Positions 27,271-36,490 of a stretch of DNA of 64,000 nt are shown here, piece after piece. Every line of letters starts with the position of its first letter. Position 1 is the stretch's first letter. Position numbers and translations under genes: made by a program. The DNA is from Bryocella elongata (lineage in GTDB: Bacteria; Acidobacteriota; Terriglobia; Terriglobales; Acidobacteriaceae). The DNA lies in assembly GCF_900108185.1 (NCBI RefSeq), contig NZ_FNVA01000004.1, positions 372,001 through 436,000 of the forward strand. Reading direction: 5' to 3'. The notes below the pieces were generated by a model that saw only the letters and a list, made by a program, of their open reading frames with translations, was not told the DNA's origin and did not search any database.

Positions 27271-28983
27271 TCATAGCGGCTTCAGGTAGCCACCTGCGGT
27301 GCCAGCCAGCGTATAGGTCTTGCCTCCGAGAGCGGTGTTGGATGCCGAGAGGTAGTAGACCGTGTAGCCGTTTCCGTAGATGTTCGTGATGGTGTCGCCC
27401 GAGATGCCGCTGGAGTCGGAGAGCGTGGTCAGGTAGGATGTGCCGCCTACCTGCCACGAACTGGTGGAGTCGAGTGTAAGCCCGACGGATTCTCCTGTGT
27501 CCGCCGCATTGATCGCACCGGTAAGCACGCTCGCACTGGTGAGGGATATCGAGAGTGTGGAGATATCGTCCACGACGATGGCTCCAGAGAGAGTCTGGCT
27601 GGATGCGGTCAGCGTGACGGAGCCGCCGTTGGATCCAGTGGTCCCCCAGCTGGAATTGGCTTGAGCTGTCAGCAGTGTGGAAGAGCTGTTCTTGAAGGTG
27701 ACATTGGTCAGCGAAATCGTTGCGGTAGTGTTTGTGATGTAAAACAGCGGCGCGGTGGTTGAGGTCGTCGTGACCGTGTCGCCGCTCATGGTGAGTGATG
27801 CTGTGCCAGCACTGGCGTCGCCGGAGGCCGAATTGTAGAGGAAGATGTCACGATCGTCGCTGGAATTGGCGGCCGAGGTGTAAACGCAGCCGCTCGAACT
27901 GAGGGAATTGGCTCCCTCGACGACGATGGCTTCCGCGTTGGCGATGTTGAACGTCGCTGCGTTTGAGCAGGTCACCTCGCCGGTAGTGTAGATCCCCGCC
28001 GAGCGCATTCCGGAGGTGGTGTACGTTCCTCCGGATACGGTCACATATCCACCGCCACGGTCGGTCGCAATGATCGAACCGGAGGACCCCGACGACGATG
28101 CCGTCACGTTCGTGATGTTAAGGGTGCCAGCCTCCGCAGCGTCCAGGCCATGCGCATTGCCTCCGCTAACGTTGATGGTGGTTCCGCTTATGTTCACGGT
28201 GGAGCCCTTACCCGAGGCGAAGACGCCATTGGCTCCGGAGCCGGAGGACGTGATGGTGCCTCCGCTCACAGTGACCGTGCCGCCACTATTCGTCGAAGCC
28301 GAACTTCCGTACGCCAGGAGGACCGCATTCAGTCCATAGAAACTGGAGTTGTCCGTCGACGAGGTGTCTCCGGTGCTTGAGAGCGTGGGGTTGGTGAGGG
28401 TAAGCGTCGTGCCGTAGTTCTCAACACAGACTGCGGACTCATCTGCGCTGCTGGCGGAGTAGGTCTGGGATGCCAGGGATGCAGTACCGGAGCTGAGCAC
28501 ATAGGCCGCGGTACCTAGTCCACAACTCGAGGAACTTGTGCTGGTCACGGCGGTGATTGTGATCGTTACCGAACTCGAGGTGCTGGTCGCGTAGGTGGTA
28601 GACCCGCTGTAGGTCGCCGTGAGGGTGTGTGTGCCGGTTGCGAGGCCTGTCGTGGTGTCAGTCGCGGTACCCGAGGAAAGCGTGCCACTTCCGACCAGGG
28701 TCGAACCGTCGTAGAAATACACGGTGCCGGTTGCGGCAGAAGGCGAAACAGTCGCTGTGAGTGCGATGCTGGTGCCCACCGTGGCTGTAGTGGCGGAGGT
28801 AGAGAGGGTCGTCGTCGTCGCGGTCAGCGAGCTGCTTGTCGTGGTGGAGCTTCCTGTTGTGGTATGGGTCGTCGAGCCGGAGCCACATCCTGCGAGATTG
28901 ACGGCGGCCATCAGAAGAGCGACAGGCACGAGGGTGTGGCCACCGCGGAGGGCGGAGGGCTTGTACTGCGAAGAAAGTTGCAT
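27271..28983 (-). CDS. large Ser/Thr-rich lipoprotein with Ig-like and parallel beta-helix repeats
   Basis: This 570-residue exported protein has a type II signal sequence with lipobox LAGC (Cys33), so it is membrane-anchored. A Ser/Thr-only linker precedes one bacterial Ig-like domain (~60-150; TATVSPSAATGTVYFYDGSTLVGSG). Residues ~160-560 have short degenerate repeats rich in Ser, Gly and Thr (GGTITSSGSGANGVFASG, TTINVSGGNAHGLDAAEAG) typical of a right-handed beta-helix, as in pectate-lyase-like or adhesin proteins. No catalytic residues are evident. GAGG lies seven bases before the ATG. The function may be surface adhesion or glycan binding. It precedes the histidine kinase gene by 76 bp on the same strand. 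Confidence 0.85.
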   Translation of the reverse strand: MQLSSQYKPSALRGGHTLVPVALLMAAVNLAGCGSGSTTHTTTGSSTTTSSSLTATTTTLSTSATTATVGTSIALTATVSPSAATGTVYFYDGSTLVGSGTLSSGTATDTTTGLATGTHTLTATYSGSTTYATSTSSSVTITITAVTSTSSSSCGLGTAAYVLSSGTASLASQTYSASSADESAVCVENYGTTLTLTNPTLSSTGDTSSTDNSSFYGLNAVLLAYGSSASTNSGGTVTVSGGTITSSGSGANGVFASGKGSTVNISGTTINVSGGNAHGLDAAEAGTLNITNVTASSSGSSGSIIATDRGGGYVTVSGGTYTTSGMRSAGIYTTGEVTCSNAATFNIANAEAIVVEGANSLSSSGCVYTSAANSSDDRDIFLYNSASGDASAGTASLTMSGDTVTTTSTTAPLFYITNTTATISLTNVTFKNSSSTLLTAQANSSWGTTGSNGGSVTLTASSQTLSGAIVVDDISTLSISLTSASVLTGAINAADTGESVGLTLDSTSSWQVGGTSYLTTLSDSSGISGDTITNIYGNGYTVYYLSASNTALGGKTYTLAGTAGGYLKPL

Positions 28984-29089
28984 GGTGAGCCTCACGAGGG
29001 CTTCTCGTCGACCGAACCGGCGACCAAACCCTGCATGATCCAATTCGACGCAAGCGGGACGCTGGCGGAGTACATCTCAAAACGGCGAT

Positions 29090-29112
29090 GGCCGCCCTAT
29101 CTTCGGGCGGCC
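29090..29112 (-). terminator. hairpin downstream of the desaturase gene
   Basis: GGCCGCCC (29090-29097) pairs with GGGCGGCC (29105-29112), loop 7 nt. It starts 53 bases after the desaturase stop. On the minus strand it is followed by ATCGCCGTTTTGAG, a weak T-tract, so it is a probable intrinsic terminator. Confidence 0.65.
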
Positions 29113-29165
29113 ATTCGGGTTACAGACGAAACGTGGAAATCGTGCGAGGTGCTTTGCTCAGATGC

Positions 29166-30194
29166 TTACGCCATATACGAACCGGCAGGCTTGGGGTTCT
29201 CGGGATCGAACTTCGCGATCTGAACCTTCTTCGCGAGGCCGATCTTCTCCATGAGCCAGATGCCGTAGTAGTTGATGTCGAACTCGTACCAGGCGAGGCC
29301 GTGGCGAGCGCTGACGGGGTGGGCGTGGTGGTTGTTGTGCCAGCCTTCGCCACCGGTGAGGATCGCGACCCACCAGCTGTTGCGGGAGTCATCCTTGGTC
29401 TCGAAGCGGCGCGAGCCGAACATGTGCGTGGCCGAGTTCACAAGCCAGGTGGCATGCAGGCCAAGCGTCACGCGAAGGAAGGTACCCCATAGGACCATGC
29501 CGCACGCTCCGACCAGGCGGTGGCCTTCAGGAGCGACTGCGGCGCCGATGCCCATCTGCAGGAAGCCGACGAGGGTGAGCGGAAGCCAGTGGTACTTGGA
29601 GAACCAGACGTGCATGCGATCACGGGTAAGGTCCGGAGCGTAACGGCCGAGCAGCGCGGTCTCGGAGTGCAGGGCGCGTCCGGAGACGATCCAGCCGGCG
29701 TGGGCCCACCAGGCGCCGTCATGCGGTGTGTGCGGATCGCCTTCGTCGTCGGAGTTCTGATGGTGCACGCGGTGCGTGGCGACCCAGAAGATCGGTCCGC
29801 CCTCGAGGGCGAGCGTGCCGCACATGGTGAGGAACGTCTCCATCCAGTGGGGAACACGGTATCCGCGGTGGGTCAGCAGGCGGTGGTAGCACATGCCGAT
29901 GCCGACATTGATCGCGAAGAAGTAGGTGATGACGCCTGCGGCGATGTTCTTCCAGGACCAGAACATGGGCAGCAGGGCGACGAGAGCGAGGACGTGGAAG
30001 GCGCCCATGGCGATCGCAGTGATCCAGTTGATACGGCCCTGCTGGTACTCACGGCCCATGCGAAGGTCTTCCTTCACACGGCGAGCGTGGTCCTTGGGGG
30101 CGTCGACGCCCTGCACTGCAGGAACCGCGGTGTCGGTGGACGATTTCAGTGTGGATTCCAGAGCGGCGGGGGTCTTCTCAAGCGATGCATTCAT
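29166..30194 (-). CDS. fatty acid (acyl-CoA type) desaturase
   Basis: This 342-residue integral membrane di-iron desaturase introduces a double bond into acyl chains. All three histidine clusters are present: HRLLTHR, HRVHHQ and HNNHHAHP, separated by hydrophobic helices as in delta-9 desaturases of the stearoyl-CoA type. The N-terminal ~35 residues are polar and not conserved. The start has no strong ribosome-binding site. It is divergent from the phosphoesterase gene and monocistronic, ending at a GC-rich hairpin. It would adjust membrane fluidity, often in response to cold. Confidence 0.93.
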   Translation of the reverse strand: MNASLEKTPAALESTLKSSTDTAVPAVQGVDAPKDHARRVKEDLRMGREYQQGRINWITAIAMGAFHVLALVALLPMFWSWKNIAAGVITYFFAINVGIGMCYHRLLTHRGYRVPHWMETFLTMCGTLALEGGPIFWVATHRVHHQNSDDEGDPHTPHDGAWWAHAGWIVSGRALHSETALLGRYAPDLTRDRMHVWFSKYHWLPLTLVGFLQMGIGAAVAPEGHRLVGACGMVLWGTFLRVTLGLHATWLVNSATHMFGSRRFETKDDSRNSWWVAILTGGEGWHNNHHAHPVSARHGLAWYEFDINYYGIWLMEKIGLAKKVQIAKFDPENPKPAGSYMA

Positions 30195-30333
30195 AGAGTG
30201 ATCGAATCAACCTCGTATACTTCGTTACTGTCGTCCACAGTACGCCCTGAGGTGAGAGCCGGTGTGTAAGAGTTTTGTAAGTGAGCGGTACCCTGCAGGG
30301 ACGCGGCTTTTCGCGTCCGGCACAGCCTTCCCG

Positions 30334-33189
30334 ATGCTACGTGGATTACGCACCTCCGGCACTGTCGCCACACTCTCGCTGGCGGGGCTGCTGGGTGTCG
30401 CAAGCTGCTCCATGGGCCAGCAGACTGCTGTGAATCTACCGAGCGGCAAGAAGGTCATGGTTCCTGCCCCAGGGGCTCCGGCGCGCGTCAACAGCCTGCC
30501 CTTGTCGCTGGCAGTCTCACCGGATGGCAGGTATGTTGCATCGATTAACGCGGGCTATGGCACGTTCGAGTCGGACTACCGCCAGTCGATTGCCGTAATG
30601 AGTGCCGCGACAGGAGAGGTTCGGGACTTTCCGGACAGCCGCCTCGGAGTTCGCGCCAAGGAGACGTACTTCTCGGGCCTAGTCTTCAGCCCCGATGGAA
30701 CGAAGCTTTACGCCTCCATGGCGAGTGTCACCGCAGCAGCGGGAGGGGATGCGAGCGCACCCGGCAACGGCATCGTGGTCTACGCCTTTGCCGACGGTGC
30801 GCTCAAGCCGCAGGATTTCTTGCCGCTGCCGCTCATCAAGCTGGCCGAAGGCCGCACCTCGCTGGAGCGCAAAGGGCATCCCTCCGAAGGTGTGCCGTAT
30901 CCTGCTGCAATTGCGGTCGTGCCGGGAACCAGTCAGTTGCTGGTTGCGGAGAATCTCGCCGACTCGGTGGCTCTGCTCGATGCAACGACGGGTAAGGTGG
31001 TTCGCAACATCGACCTGTCCTCCGGCGAGACGGTGCCTTCGACCTATCCCATCGCCGTTGCAGTGACAAAGGATGGCAAGCGTGCGTTTGTCGCGCTGTG
31101 GAATGCGAGCGCCGTCGCCGAGGTAAACCTCGCGACCGGTGCTGTCGTCCGCCAGTTGCCGTTGCTGAAGCCCGCCAACCCCACCGATCCCGGAACTCAT
31201 CCCTGCGCTCTGCTGTTGGATGAGAAGACCGGCACGCTCTACGTCGCGCTGTCGAATCGCGATGCTGTCGCGGCGATCGATATTACAAAGAACCAGTTCG
31301 CCGTGAAGGGCTACTTCGATACGCGTCTTCCCGGTCAGAGCTACTTTGGTGCGGAGCCCAATGCGCTCGCCATGAGCACGGATGGCTCGCGGCTCTACGC
31401 AGCGAACATGGGAACGGACGCCATCGCTGTCCTCGATCCGCACAAGCTGCGCAGCATGGCAAAGGCCAAGGGCATGATCGAGCCGCTAGGCTTTGTGCCG
31501 ACGGAGATGATGCCGACGGCTCTGGCGGAGAGCGGCGGTAAGCTCTTCGTGGCGACCGGACGAGGCAAGGGGACCGGGCCGAACAACATGCCGCAGCGTG
31601 CCGTCCCCGGGCAACTCAATGGACGCGACGCGAGCTTTACGTACGCCCCGACGCTCGACTACGGATCGCTCGCGGGTATCTCCGAGAGCACCATCTCGAC
31701 GAGCCTGAAGGCCTCAACGGATGTGGTGCTTGACTCCAATCGCATGAAGGCCGCAAAGGCGTCGATCGAATTTGCCGGCGGCAAGGATCGCATCAAGCAT
31801 GTGATCTACATCATCAAGGAAAACCGCACCTATGATCAGGTCTTTGGCGATCTGTCCAAGGACGGTCAGAGGGTAGCCAACGGCGATCCTTCGCTGACCA
31901 TGTACGGTGCGTCAATCACGCCGAATCAGCACAAGCTCGTACTGCAGTTTGGCGTGCTGGATAACTTCTTCGACTCGGGTGAGGTCTCAGGCGAGGGCCA
32001 CGTGTGGTCCAACGCTGCCATCGGCTCCGACTACATGGAGAAGACCTGGCAGATCAACTACCGGAGCTCCGAGCACACGTACGACTACGAGGGGGTGGTT
32101 GCGAACGGTTATCCTCTGCTGCAGCACATCCCGGACCTTGCCGAGCCTTCCAGCGGTTACCTGTGGACGAACTTTGCGAAGCACAAGATCAGCCTGATGC
32201 ACTTCGGCGAATACATCGCTTCGACGTTCTGCACCGGCCCCGGTGACGTGATGCCTTCGGACTTCCTGCCGAACCCACGCGAGGGCGCCATGACCGGCGG
32301 GGTGAAGCCGTGCGATCCTGCGTTCGTGCAGCCGGGACAGGAGTTCCCAGCCGAGTGGGGTGGTGGCAAGAGCCAATATGCCTGGCCGATTCCGCGGTTG
32401 AAGGCCAACCAGGCGACCAAGCCTGAGCTCGAGGGCCACTACTCGAAGGTCTATCCGGACTTCAACCTGATGGTCCCGGACCAGATTCGCATCAACGTCT
32501 TCGTAAACGAGTTGAAGAAGTGGGTCGCATCTCGTGAGGCTGGTAAGGACGAGATGCCGTCATTCATCGAGGTGCGGCTGGGCAACGATCACACGGCCGG
32601 GACGCGTGTCGGTGCACCAACCCCGAAGGCTTCGGTGGCGGACAACGACCTTGCCATCGGCCGGGCCGTGGATGCGATTTCGCACTCGCCATACTGGGAG
32701 GACACCGCATTCTTCATCCTCGAGGATGACGCACAGAACGGAGCGGATCATGTCGACGCGCACCGTTCGTTGAGCGTGGTCGTATCGAAGTATGCGCCGC
32801 ATGCCCCGGCGGGCCAGCCTGCGTTCGTGGACAGCAGCTTCTATTCGACGGTGAGCGTCATTCGTACCATGGAGACCTTGCTTGGAGCTCCGCCGATGAA
32901 CAACAACGACGCGTTCGCTCCGCTGATCGGTTCGCTCTTCACAGGCCCGGGAGATCAGGCGGCGTTCGATGCCGACTACTCCAATCGGGACAATGGACTG
33001 ATCTATACGGCGAACAAGAAGACGGCGCCGGGGGCAAGCGCGTCGGCGAAGATGGACTTTTCCCGCGCGGACCACGCCGACCCGATGAAGTTGAACCTGA
33101 TTCTGTGGCAGGACGCGAAGGGCAGCACGCCTCCTCCCCCGATGTTGCTAGAGAAGCATAAGAAGGTGAAGGACGACGACGATAACTAG
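30334..33189 (+). CDS. beta-propeller plus phosphoesterase lipoprotein (YncE/PLC-like fusion)
   Basis: This is a 951-residue exported protein. The signal peptide ends in the lipobox-like VASC, suggesting a lipoprotein. Residues ~50-440 are a YncE-type beta-propeller (SLAVSPDGRYVASINAG, DGKRAFVALWNASAVAEVNLATG, MSTDGSRLYAANMGTDAIAV). From ~480 a phosphoesterase domain of the phospholipase C/acid phosphatase class follows, with IKHVIYIIKENRTYDQVFGDL and later FFILEDDAQNGADHVDAHRS carrying metal-binding residues. It probably hydrolyses phosphoester substrates at the cell surface. The ATG at 30334 suits the signal peptide, but a GTG at 30262 has a better ribosome-binding site (GAGGTGAG). It is convergent with the MBOAT gene. 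Confidence 0.88.
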   Translation: MLRGLRTSGTVATLSLAGLLGVASCSMGQQTAVNLPSGKKVMVPAPGAPARVNSLPLSLAVSPDGRYVASINAGYGTFESDYRQSIAVMSAATGEVRDFPDSRLGVRAKETYFSGLVFSPDGTKLYASMASVTAAAGGDASAPGNGIVVYAFADGALKPQDFLPLPLIKLAEGRTSLERKGHPSEGVPYPAAIAVVPGTSQLLVAENLADSVALLDATTGKVVRNIDLSSGETVPSTYPIAVAVTKDGKRAFVALWNASAVAEVNLATGAVVRQLPLLKPANPTDPGTHPCALLLDEKTGTLYVALSNRDAVAAIDITKNQFAVKGYFDTRLPGQSYFGAEPNALAMSTDGSRLYAANMGTDAIAVLDPHKLRSMAKAKGMIEPLGFVPTEMMPTALAESGGKLFVATGRGKGTGPNNMPQRAVPGQLNGRDASFTYAPTLDYGSLAGISESTISTSLKASTDVVLDSNRMKAAKASIEFAGGKDRIKHVIYIIKENRTYDQVFGDLSKDGQRVANGDPSLTMYGASITPNQHKLVLQFGVLDNFFDSGEVSGEGHVWSNAAIGSDYMEKTWQINYRSSEHTYDYEGVVANGYPLLQHIPDLAEPSSGYLWTNFAKHKISLMHFGEYIASTFCTGPGDVMPSDFLPNPREGAMTGGVKPCDPAFVQPGQEFPAEWGGGKSQYAWPIPRLKANQATKPELEGHYSKVYPDFNLMVPDQIRINVFVNELKKWVASREAGKDEMPSFIEVRLGNDHTAGTRVGAPTPKASVADNDLAIGRAVDAISHSPYWEDTAFFILEDDAQNGADHVDAHRSLSVVVSKYAPHAPAGQPAFVDSSFYSTVSVIRTMETLLGAPPMNNNDAFAPLIGSLFTGPGDQAAFDADYSNRDNGLIYTANKKTAPGASASAKMDFSRADHADPMKLNLILWQDAKGSTPPPPMLLEKHKKVKDDDDN

Positions 33190-33211
33190 GGTCAAACAAA
33201 GCTAACAAACG

Positions 33212-33256
33212 AAACGGGAGAATTCGTGGCACGCGATGCCATGAATCCTCCCGTTT
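33212..33256. terminator. bidirectional terminator between convergent genes
   Basis: AAACGGGAGAATTC (33212-33225) pairs with GAATCCTCCCGTTT (33243-33256) at 13 of 14 positions. An inner stem GGCA/TGCC extends it. T-rich sequence flanks both sides (TTGTT on plus, CGTTTGTT on minus). It can terminate both the phosphoesterase and the MBOAT genes. Confidence 0.8.
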
Positions 33257-33263
33257 TGTTGCC

Positions 33264-34784
33264 TCAGAACTGGAAGTACAGGAACGACTTGGTGTCGCCA
33301 AGATTGGCGAGCACGGCGAAGAAGAGGACCGCCATCGCGAGGGCCCACTTGACGTTGGGAGCCCAGCGCAGGCGATTGAACCACGGTGTCGGCGCCTGTG
33401 CGCCTGCGGGCTCCTCGCCCAGAATCTGCTGCGTATTTGGCAGGTACCAGACGACAGGGAAGAGCGCGAACCCGGCCGCGGCATCGATCAGGCTATCCGC
33501 ATGTCCGGCTCCGTGCAGGAAGAACAACGACCCCAGCATCGAAGTTGCTGCGTGCAGGGAATCGGCACGGAAAAAGACCAGCGCCAGGGCGACCTGAAGG
33601 TAGACGCCGAGGCGCATCAGGAAGGTGGTCAGTTCGCTGCGCGCTTCGTCCGTTACTGCCTTGCTGCGCTGCTTGAAGTTCCGCCACGCGAGATTCGCAG
33701 TCAGGTAGAACCCGTGCAGAAGCCCGAAGATGAGAAACTTTGCCCCGGCTCCATGCCACAGGCCGGTGAGCAGCATGGTCGCAATGGTGGGATACGCGGC
33801 CATCGCGAGGAAGCCTTCCGGCGTGGCGAGGGTCTTGCGTGAGACCTTCTTTCCAGCTGCCATCCGCTTGCGCTGCACGTGCAGCAGGATCGGGTTGTAG
33901 AGGTACAAGGTGATGTAGCGGGTCAGCGTCATGTGCCAGCGCTGCCAGTATTCGGTGACGCTTGTGGCCTTGTAGGGCGAATCGAAGTTCAACGGGAAGC
34001 GAATCGAGAAGATGCGCGCGAGTCCCAGCGCCATGTCCGAGTAACCCGAGAAGTCGAAGTAGAGCTGCATGGTGTAGAGCACCAGGCCACCCCACGCGGA
34101 CGCCGCGCCCTGCGCTCCGGCGCGGGCGAACGACGCGTCGGCGCCGGCAGCGAGATAGTCCGCAATCAGCACCTTCTTGCCCAGCCCCATCAGGAACCAC
34201 GTGAGGCCCAGAGACACGTCGGCTGGTACCATCCGGTACCGTCGCCCTGGTGCGAACTGCGGCATCATCTCCTTGTGGTGGAGGATGGGCCCCATGATCA
34301 GGTGCGGGAAGAACGTGACAAAGAGGACGTAGCTGAGCAGATCCTGCCGCTCCGCCTGCCCCTGAGATAGATCCACCAGGAATGAGATCTGCGTGAAGGT
34401 GAAGAAGCTGATGCCCAGCGGCAGAAGGATGTCGAAGGGACGGGGGGCAGGTACATGCAGAGCATGCAGGATGACAAGGGTGCGGAAGAGGTACTTGAAG
34501 TAGAACAGCGCTCCGAGATTGAGCACGATGCCCAGCACCAGCATCCGCTTGCGCACCGGCGAGCTCTCCGGTGACTTCGCAATTGCGACTGATACGCCAT
34601 AGTTCACCAGAATCGAGGCCAACAGAAATAAGACGAATATGGGCTTCCACCAGGCGTAGAAGACCAGCGAGCAGAGCGACAGCCAGGCGATGACAGGGCG
34701 CCGGCCCAGTCGCCCCAGCAGGTGAAATCCCGCCAGGGTGATCGGTAAGAAGACGAAGATGAAACGGTAAGAGTTGAAGAGCAT
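33264..34784 (-). CDS. MBOAT-family O-acyltransferase (AlgI-like)
   Basis: This 506-residue polytopic membrane protein has the AlgI/DltB plan. The N-terminus is LFNSYRFIFVFLPITLAGFHLLG, the middle contains YFDFSGYSDMALGLARI and PYKATSVTEYWQRWHMTL, and the catalytic His is in TGLWHGAGAKFLIFGLLHG (His344). The family moves acyl groups, usually acetyl, from the cytoplasm to a periplasmic partner that modifies a polysaccharide. The SGNH-type gene directly upstream on the same strand (158-bp gap) is the natural partner. The polysaccharide acted on is unknown. Confidence 0.93.
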   Translation of the reverse strand: MLFNSYRFIFVFLPITLAGFHLLGRLGRRPVIAWLSLCSLVFYAWWKPIFVLFLLASILVNYGVSVAIAKSPESSPVRKRMLVLGIVLNLGALFYFKYLFRTLVILHALHVPAPRPFDILLPLGISFFTFTQISFLVDLSQGQAERQDLLSYVLFVTFFPHLIMGPILHHKEMMPQFAPGRRYRMVPADVSLGLTWFLMGLGKKVLIADYLAAGADASFARAGAQGAASAWGGLVLYTMQLYFDFSGYSDMALGLARIFSIRFPLNFDSPYKATSVTEYWQRWHMTLTRYITLYLYNPILLHVQRKRMAAGKKVSRKTLATPEGFLAMAAYPTIATMLLTGLWHGAGAKFLIFGLLHGFYLTANLAWRNFKQRSKAVTDEARSELTTFLMRLGVYLQVALALVFFRADSLHAATSMLGSLFFLHGAGHADSLIDAAAGFALFPVVWYLPNTQQILGEEPAGAQAPTPWFNRLRWAPNVKWALAMAVLFFAVLANLGDTKSFLYFQF

Positions 34785-34942
34785 GCGCAGTATAAGAAGT
34801 ACTTGTTGCCAGGGCGTTCCTGATGTCCGCCGACCATGAGGCTCAAGACGTCAGCATGGAGCGGAGGCTGCCATCGTCATGCATTCCATGGACGGTCCAT
34901 GTCGCTGCGCACGTTCCACGTCAGCTTCCGCCCATGCCCGAT

Positions 34943-36097
34943 CTAAGGGAGGATCAGGAGCCCTGAAGCGCTCAGCAGACCTACGCCGTCGATCCGAGGC
35001 TCAGTTGAAAGGGCTGGCCTCGATGACGATCTAGGGCTAGCGCTGGCGCCGACCTCGATGAACTGGGGAGACGTTCTACGGACATCGATGTCAGGGCGCT
35101 CGTCCGCTACCTCGTTGAGCTGGAGGGCGAGCCCTGCGCTTACCATCCGCGACCCTTCCGCAGTGTAGTGGCGACCGTCGTTGAACGCAGCGATGGGGAG
35201 AGCACGTAAGCCGTTGGAGGTGATGCCCTCCAGCTGCGCGGCATAAGCCTGAAGGTTGTTGTCACATGCCGGAATGGGTGCAACGTCGACCAGCACGACT
35301 GCGGCGCGGTTGGCGTAACGGCTGCGGAAGTCCTCAGCGAGAGACCGGGAGAAGGCGCCCTGCGTTGGATCGCTGAAGGGCGCGTCGGCGTCACAATGCG
35401 TCCTGGCGGGGGCGGGAGGCGTGAAGAATGTGGTGTCTGCCCGAAGTCGGAGGCGGTCTTCTTCTGGCTGCATACGGGTTGCATGAAACCAGGCGTCGCG
35501 GATGGCATAGTAGGCCGTGAATCCCGCAGCATAACCCGCAAAATTCGCGGCTTCGTGCGGGTGCGTGATCAGGACCTGGCGAGCTTCGCGGGGTGCACCA
35601 TGCCGCAGCAACTCCAGGAGACCCTCGGCATAGATCGTGTGGTTCCAAACACGGTTGGCAGCCTGGAAGTCGTCTGGCGAGAGCTGGAAGACCAGTACCT
35701 TCGGCTTTTCATTGTGGGCGAGAAAACGATCGAGCGTGAGATTGCCGGTAACAGCGAGCACAGCATTGGTGACCGCGATATTGCAGGTGTGAAAGCCGGT
35801 CTCACGGTCCACGACCTCGGGATCCACGCCCGTCATCGCCGTTGAATCGCCGAATACGACGACGTCGCAGTGCCTGCCCTTCATGTTGAAGACGGCATCA
35901 TTGGAACGCACCCAGAAGCTTGCGCCATGGGTCAGGAAAAAGTTGGACCGCCCCAGTCCGATGAAGGCCGGAATGGCCAGCAGCGGCAGGAGCATCATCG
36001 CGAAGCAGTACAGCACTGCCGGGTCCCGGCGTGAGCTGTGTGGCGGCTCCGGCGATTGCACATGCGTCGTCTCGTTACGCTCCAAAGCAGCACTCAT
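34943..36097 (-). CDS. SGNH-hydrolase-like membrane-anchored protein, MBOAT partner
   Basis: This 384-residue protein has one N-terminal membrane helix (residues ~28-50; YCFAMMLLPLLAIPAFIGL) and an extracytoplasmic SGNH-like domain. The block I motif is VVVFGDSTAM (Ser85), and the C-terminal Asp/His pair appears in NDGRHYTAEGS. In AlgJ/AlgX/DltD-type systems such a protein receives the acyl group from the MBOAT channel protein and passes it to the glycan. The last ~50 residues are low-complexity Ser/Arg-rich. Together with the adjacent MBOAT gene it makes a two-gene surface O-acetylation cassette. I do not recognise the precise family. Confidence 0.8.
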   Translation of the reverse strand: MSAALERNETTHVQSPEPPHSSRRDPAVLYCFAMMLLPLLAIPAFIGLGRSNFFLTHGASFWVRSNDAVFNMKGRHCDVVVFGDSTAMTGVDPEVVDRETGFHTCNIAVTNAVLAVTGNLTLDRFLAHNEKPKVLVFQLSPDDFQAANRVWNHTIYAEGLLELLRHGAPREARQVLITHPHEAANFAGYAAGFTAYYAIRDAWFHATRMQPEEDRLRLRADTTFFTPPAPARTHCDADAPFSDPTQGAFSRSLAEDFRSRYANRAAVVLVDVAPIPACDNNLQAYAAQLEGITSNGLRALPIAAFNDGRHYTAEGSRMVSAGLALQLNEVADERPDIDVRRTSPQFIEVGASASPRSSSRPALSTEPRIDGVGLLSASGLLILP

Positions 36098-36490
36098 GCA
36101 TATTGGTGAAGGGTGAGGTCATTCTATGGGGCTCTCGGCGGGAATCAGTACGCTAAACCATTCAAATATCGAAAGATGTTGCAACGAAATCGTAGTCATT
36201 GAATCGTCACGCGTCACTGCTCGTGATCACCATATCTTGTGACAGTCATCGTTAACACGTCACTGGCCAGTTAGACGCGGAGCTGCCCGGGGGGATTACG
36301 TCCCGGAAGCCAACCCTGTGGATCGCTTTGATCCACCAGGACGCGACAACCTGCGAGGTCTATCACCTTTGGATAGAACACAATGGCTGGGAGAGCGCGG
36401 GTCCGGATCGACACCAAAAAAAATGCCCGGACGAGCAGCTCTTGCTGTCTCAAATCCGGGCATTGCTTTCTATGGGGGCGTGCGAATCGC
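36098..36490. other. intergenic region upstream of the SGNH gene
   Basis: This 393-bp gap holds the SGNH/MBOAT promoter near its left end and the terminator of the IclR gene at its right end (36416-36464). The middle is comparatively AT-rich (36150-36260) but contains no convincing ORF or RNA gene. Confidence 0.5.
36416..36464 (-). terminator. Rho-independent terminator of the IclR gene
   Basis: On the minus strand AATGCCCGGA pairs with TCCGGGCATT (10-bp perfect arms, 23-nt loop), followed at once by eight T residues (36416-36423 read as A on plus). It starts 26 bases past the IclR-type gene stop. Confidence 0.92.

Noticed and set aside
36098..36490. Small ORFs on both strands in this gap
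   Set aside because: They overlap the IclR terminator hairpin, lack ribosome-binding sites and have no recognisable features.
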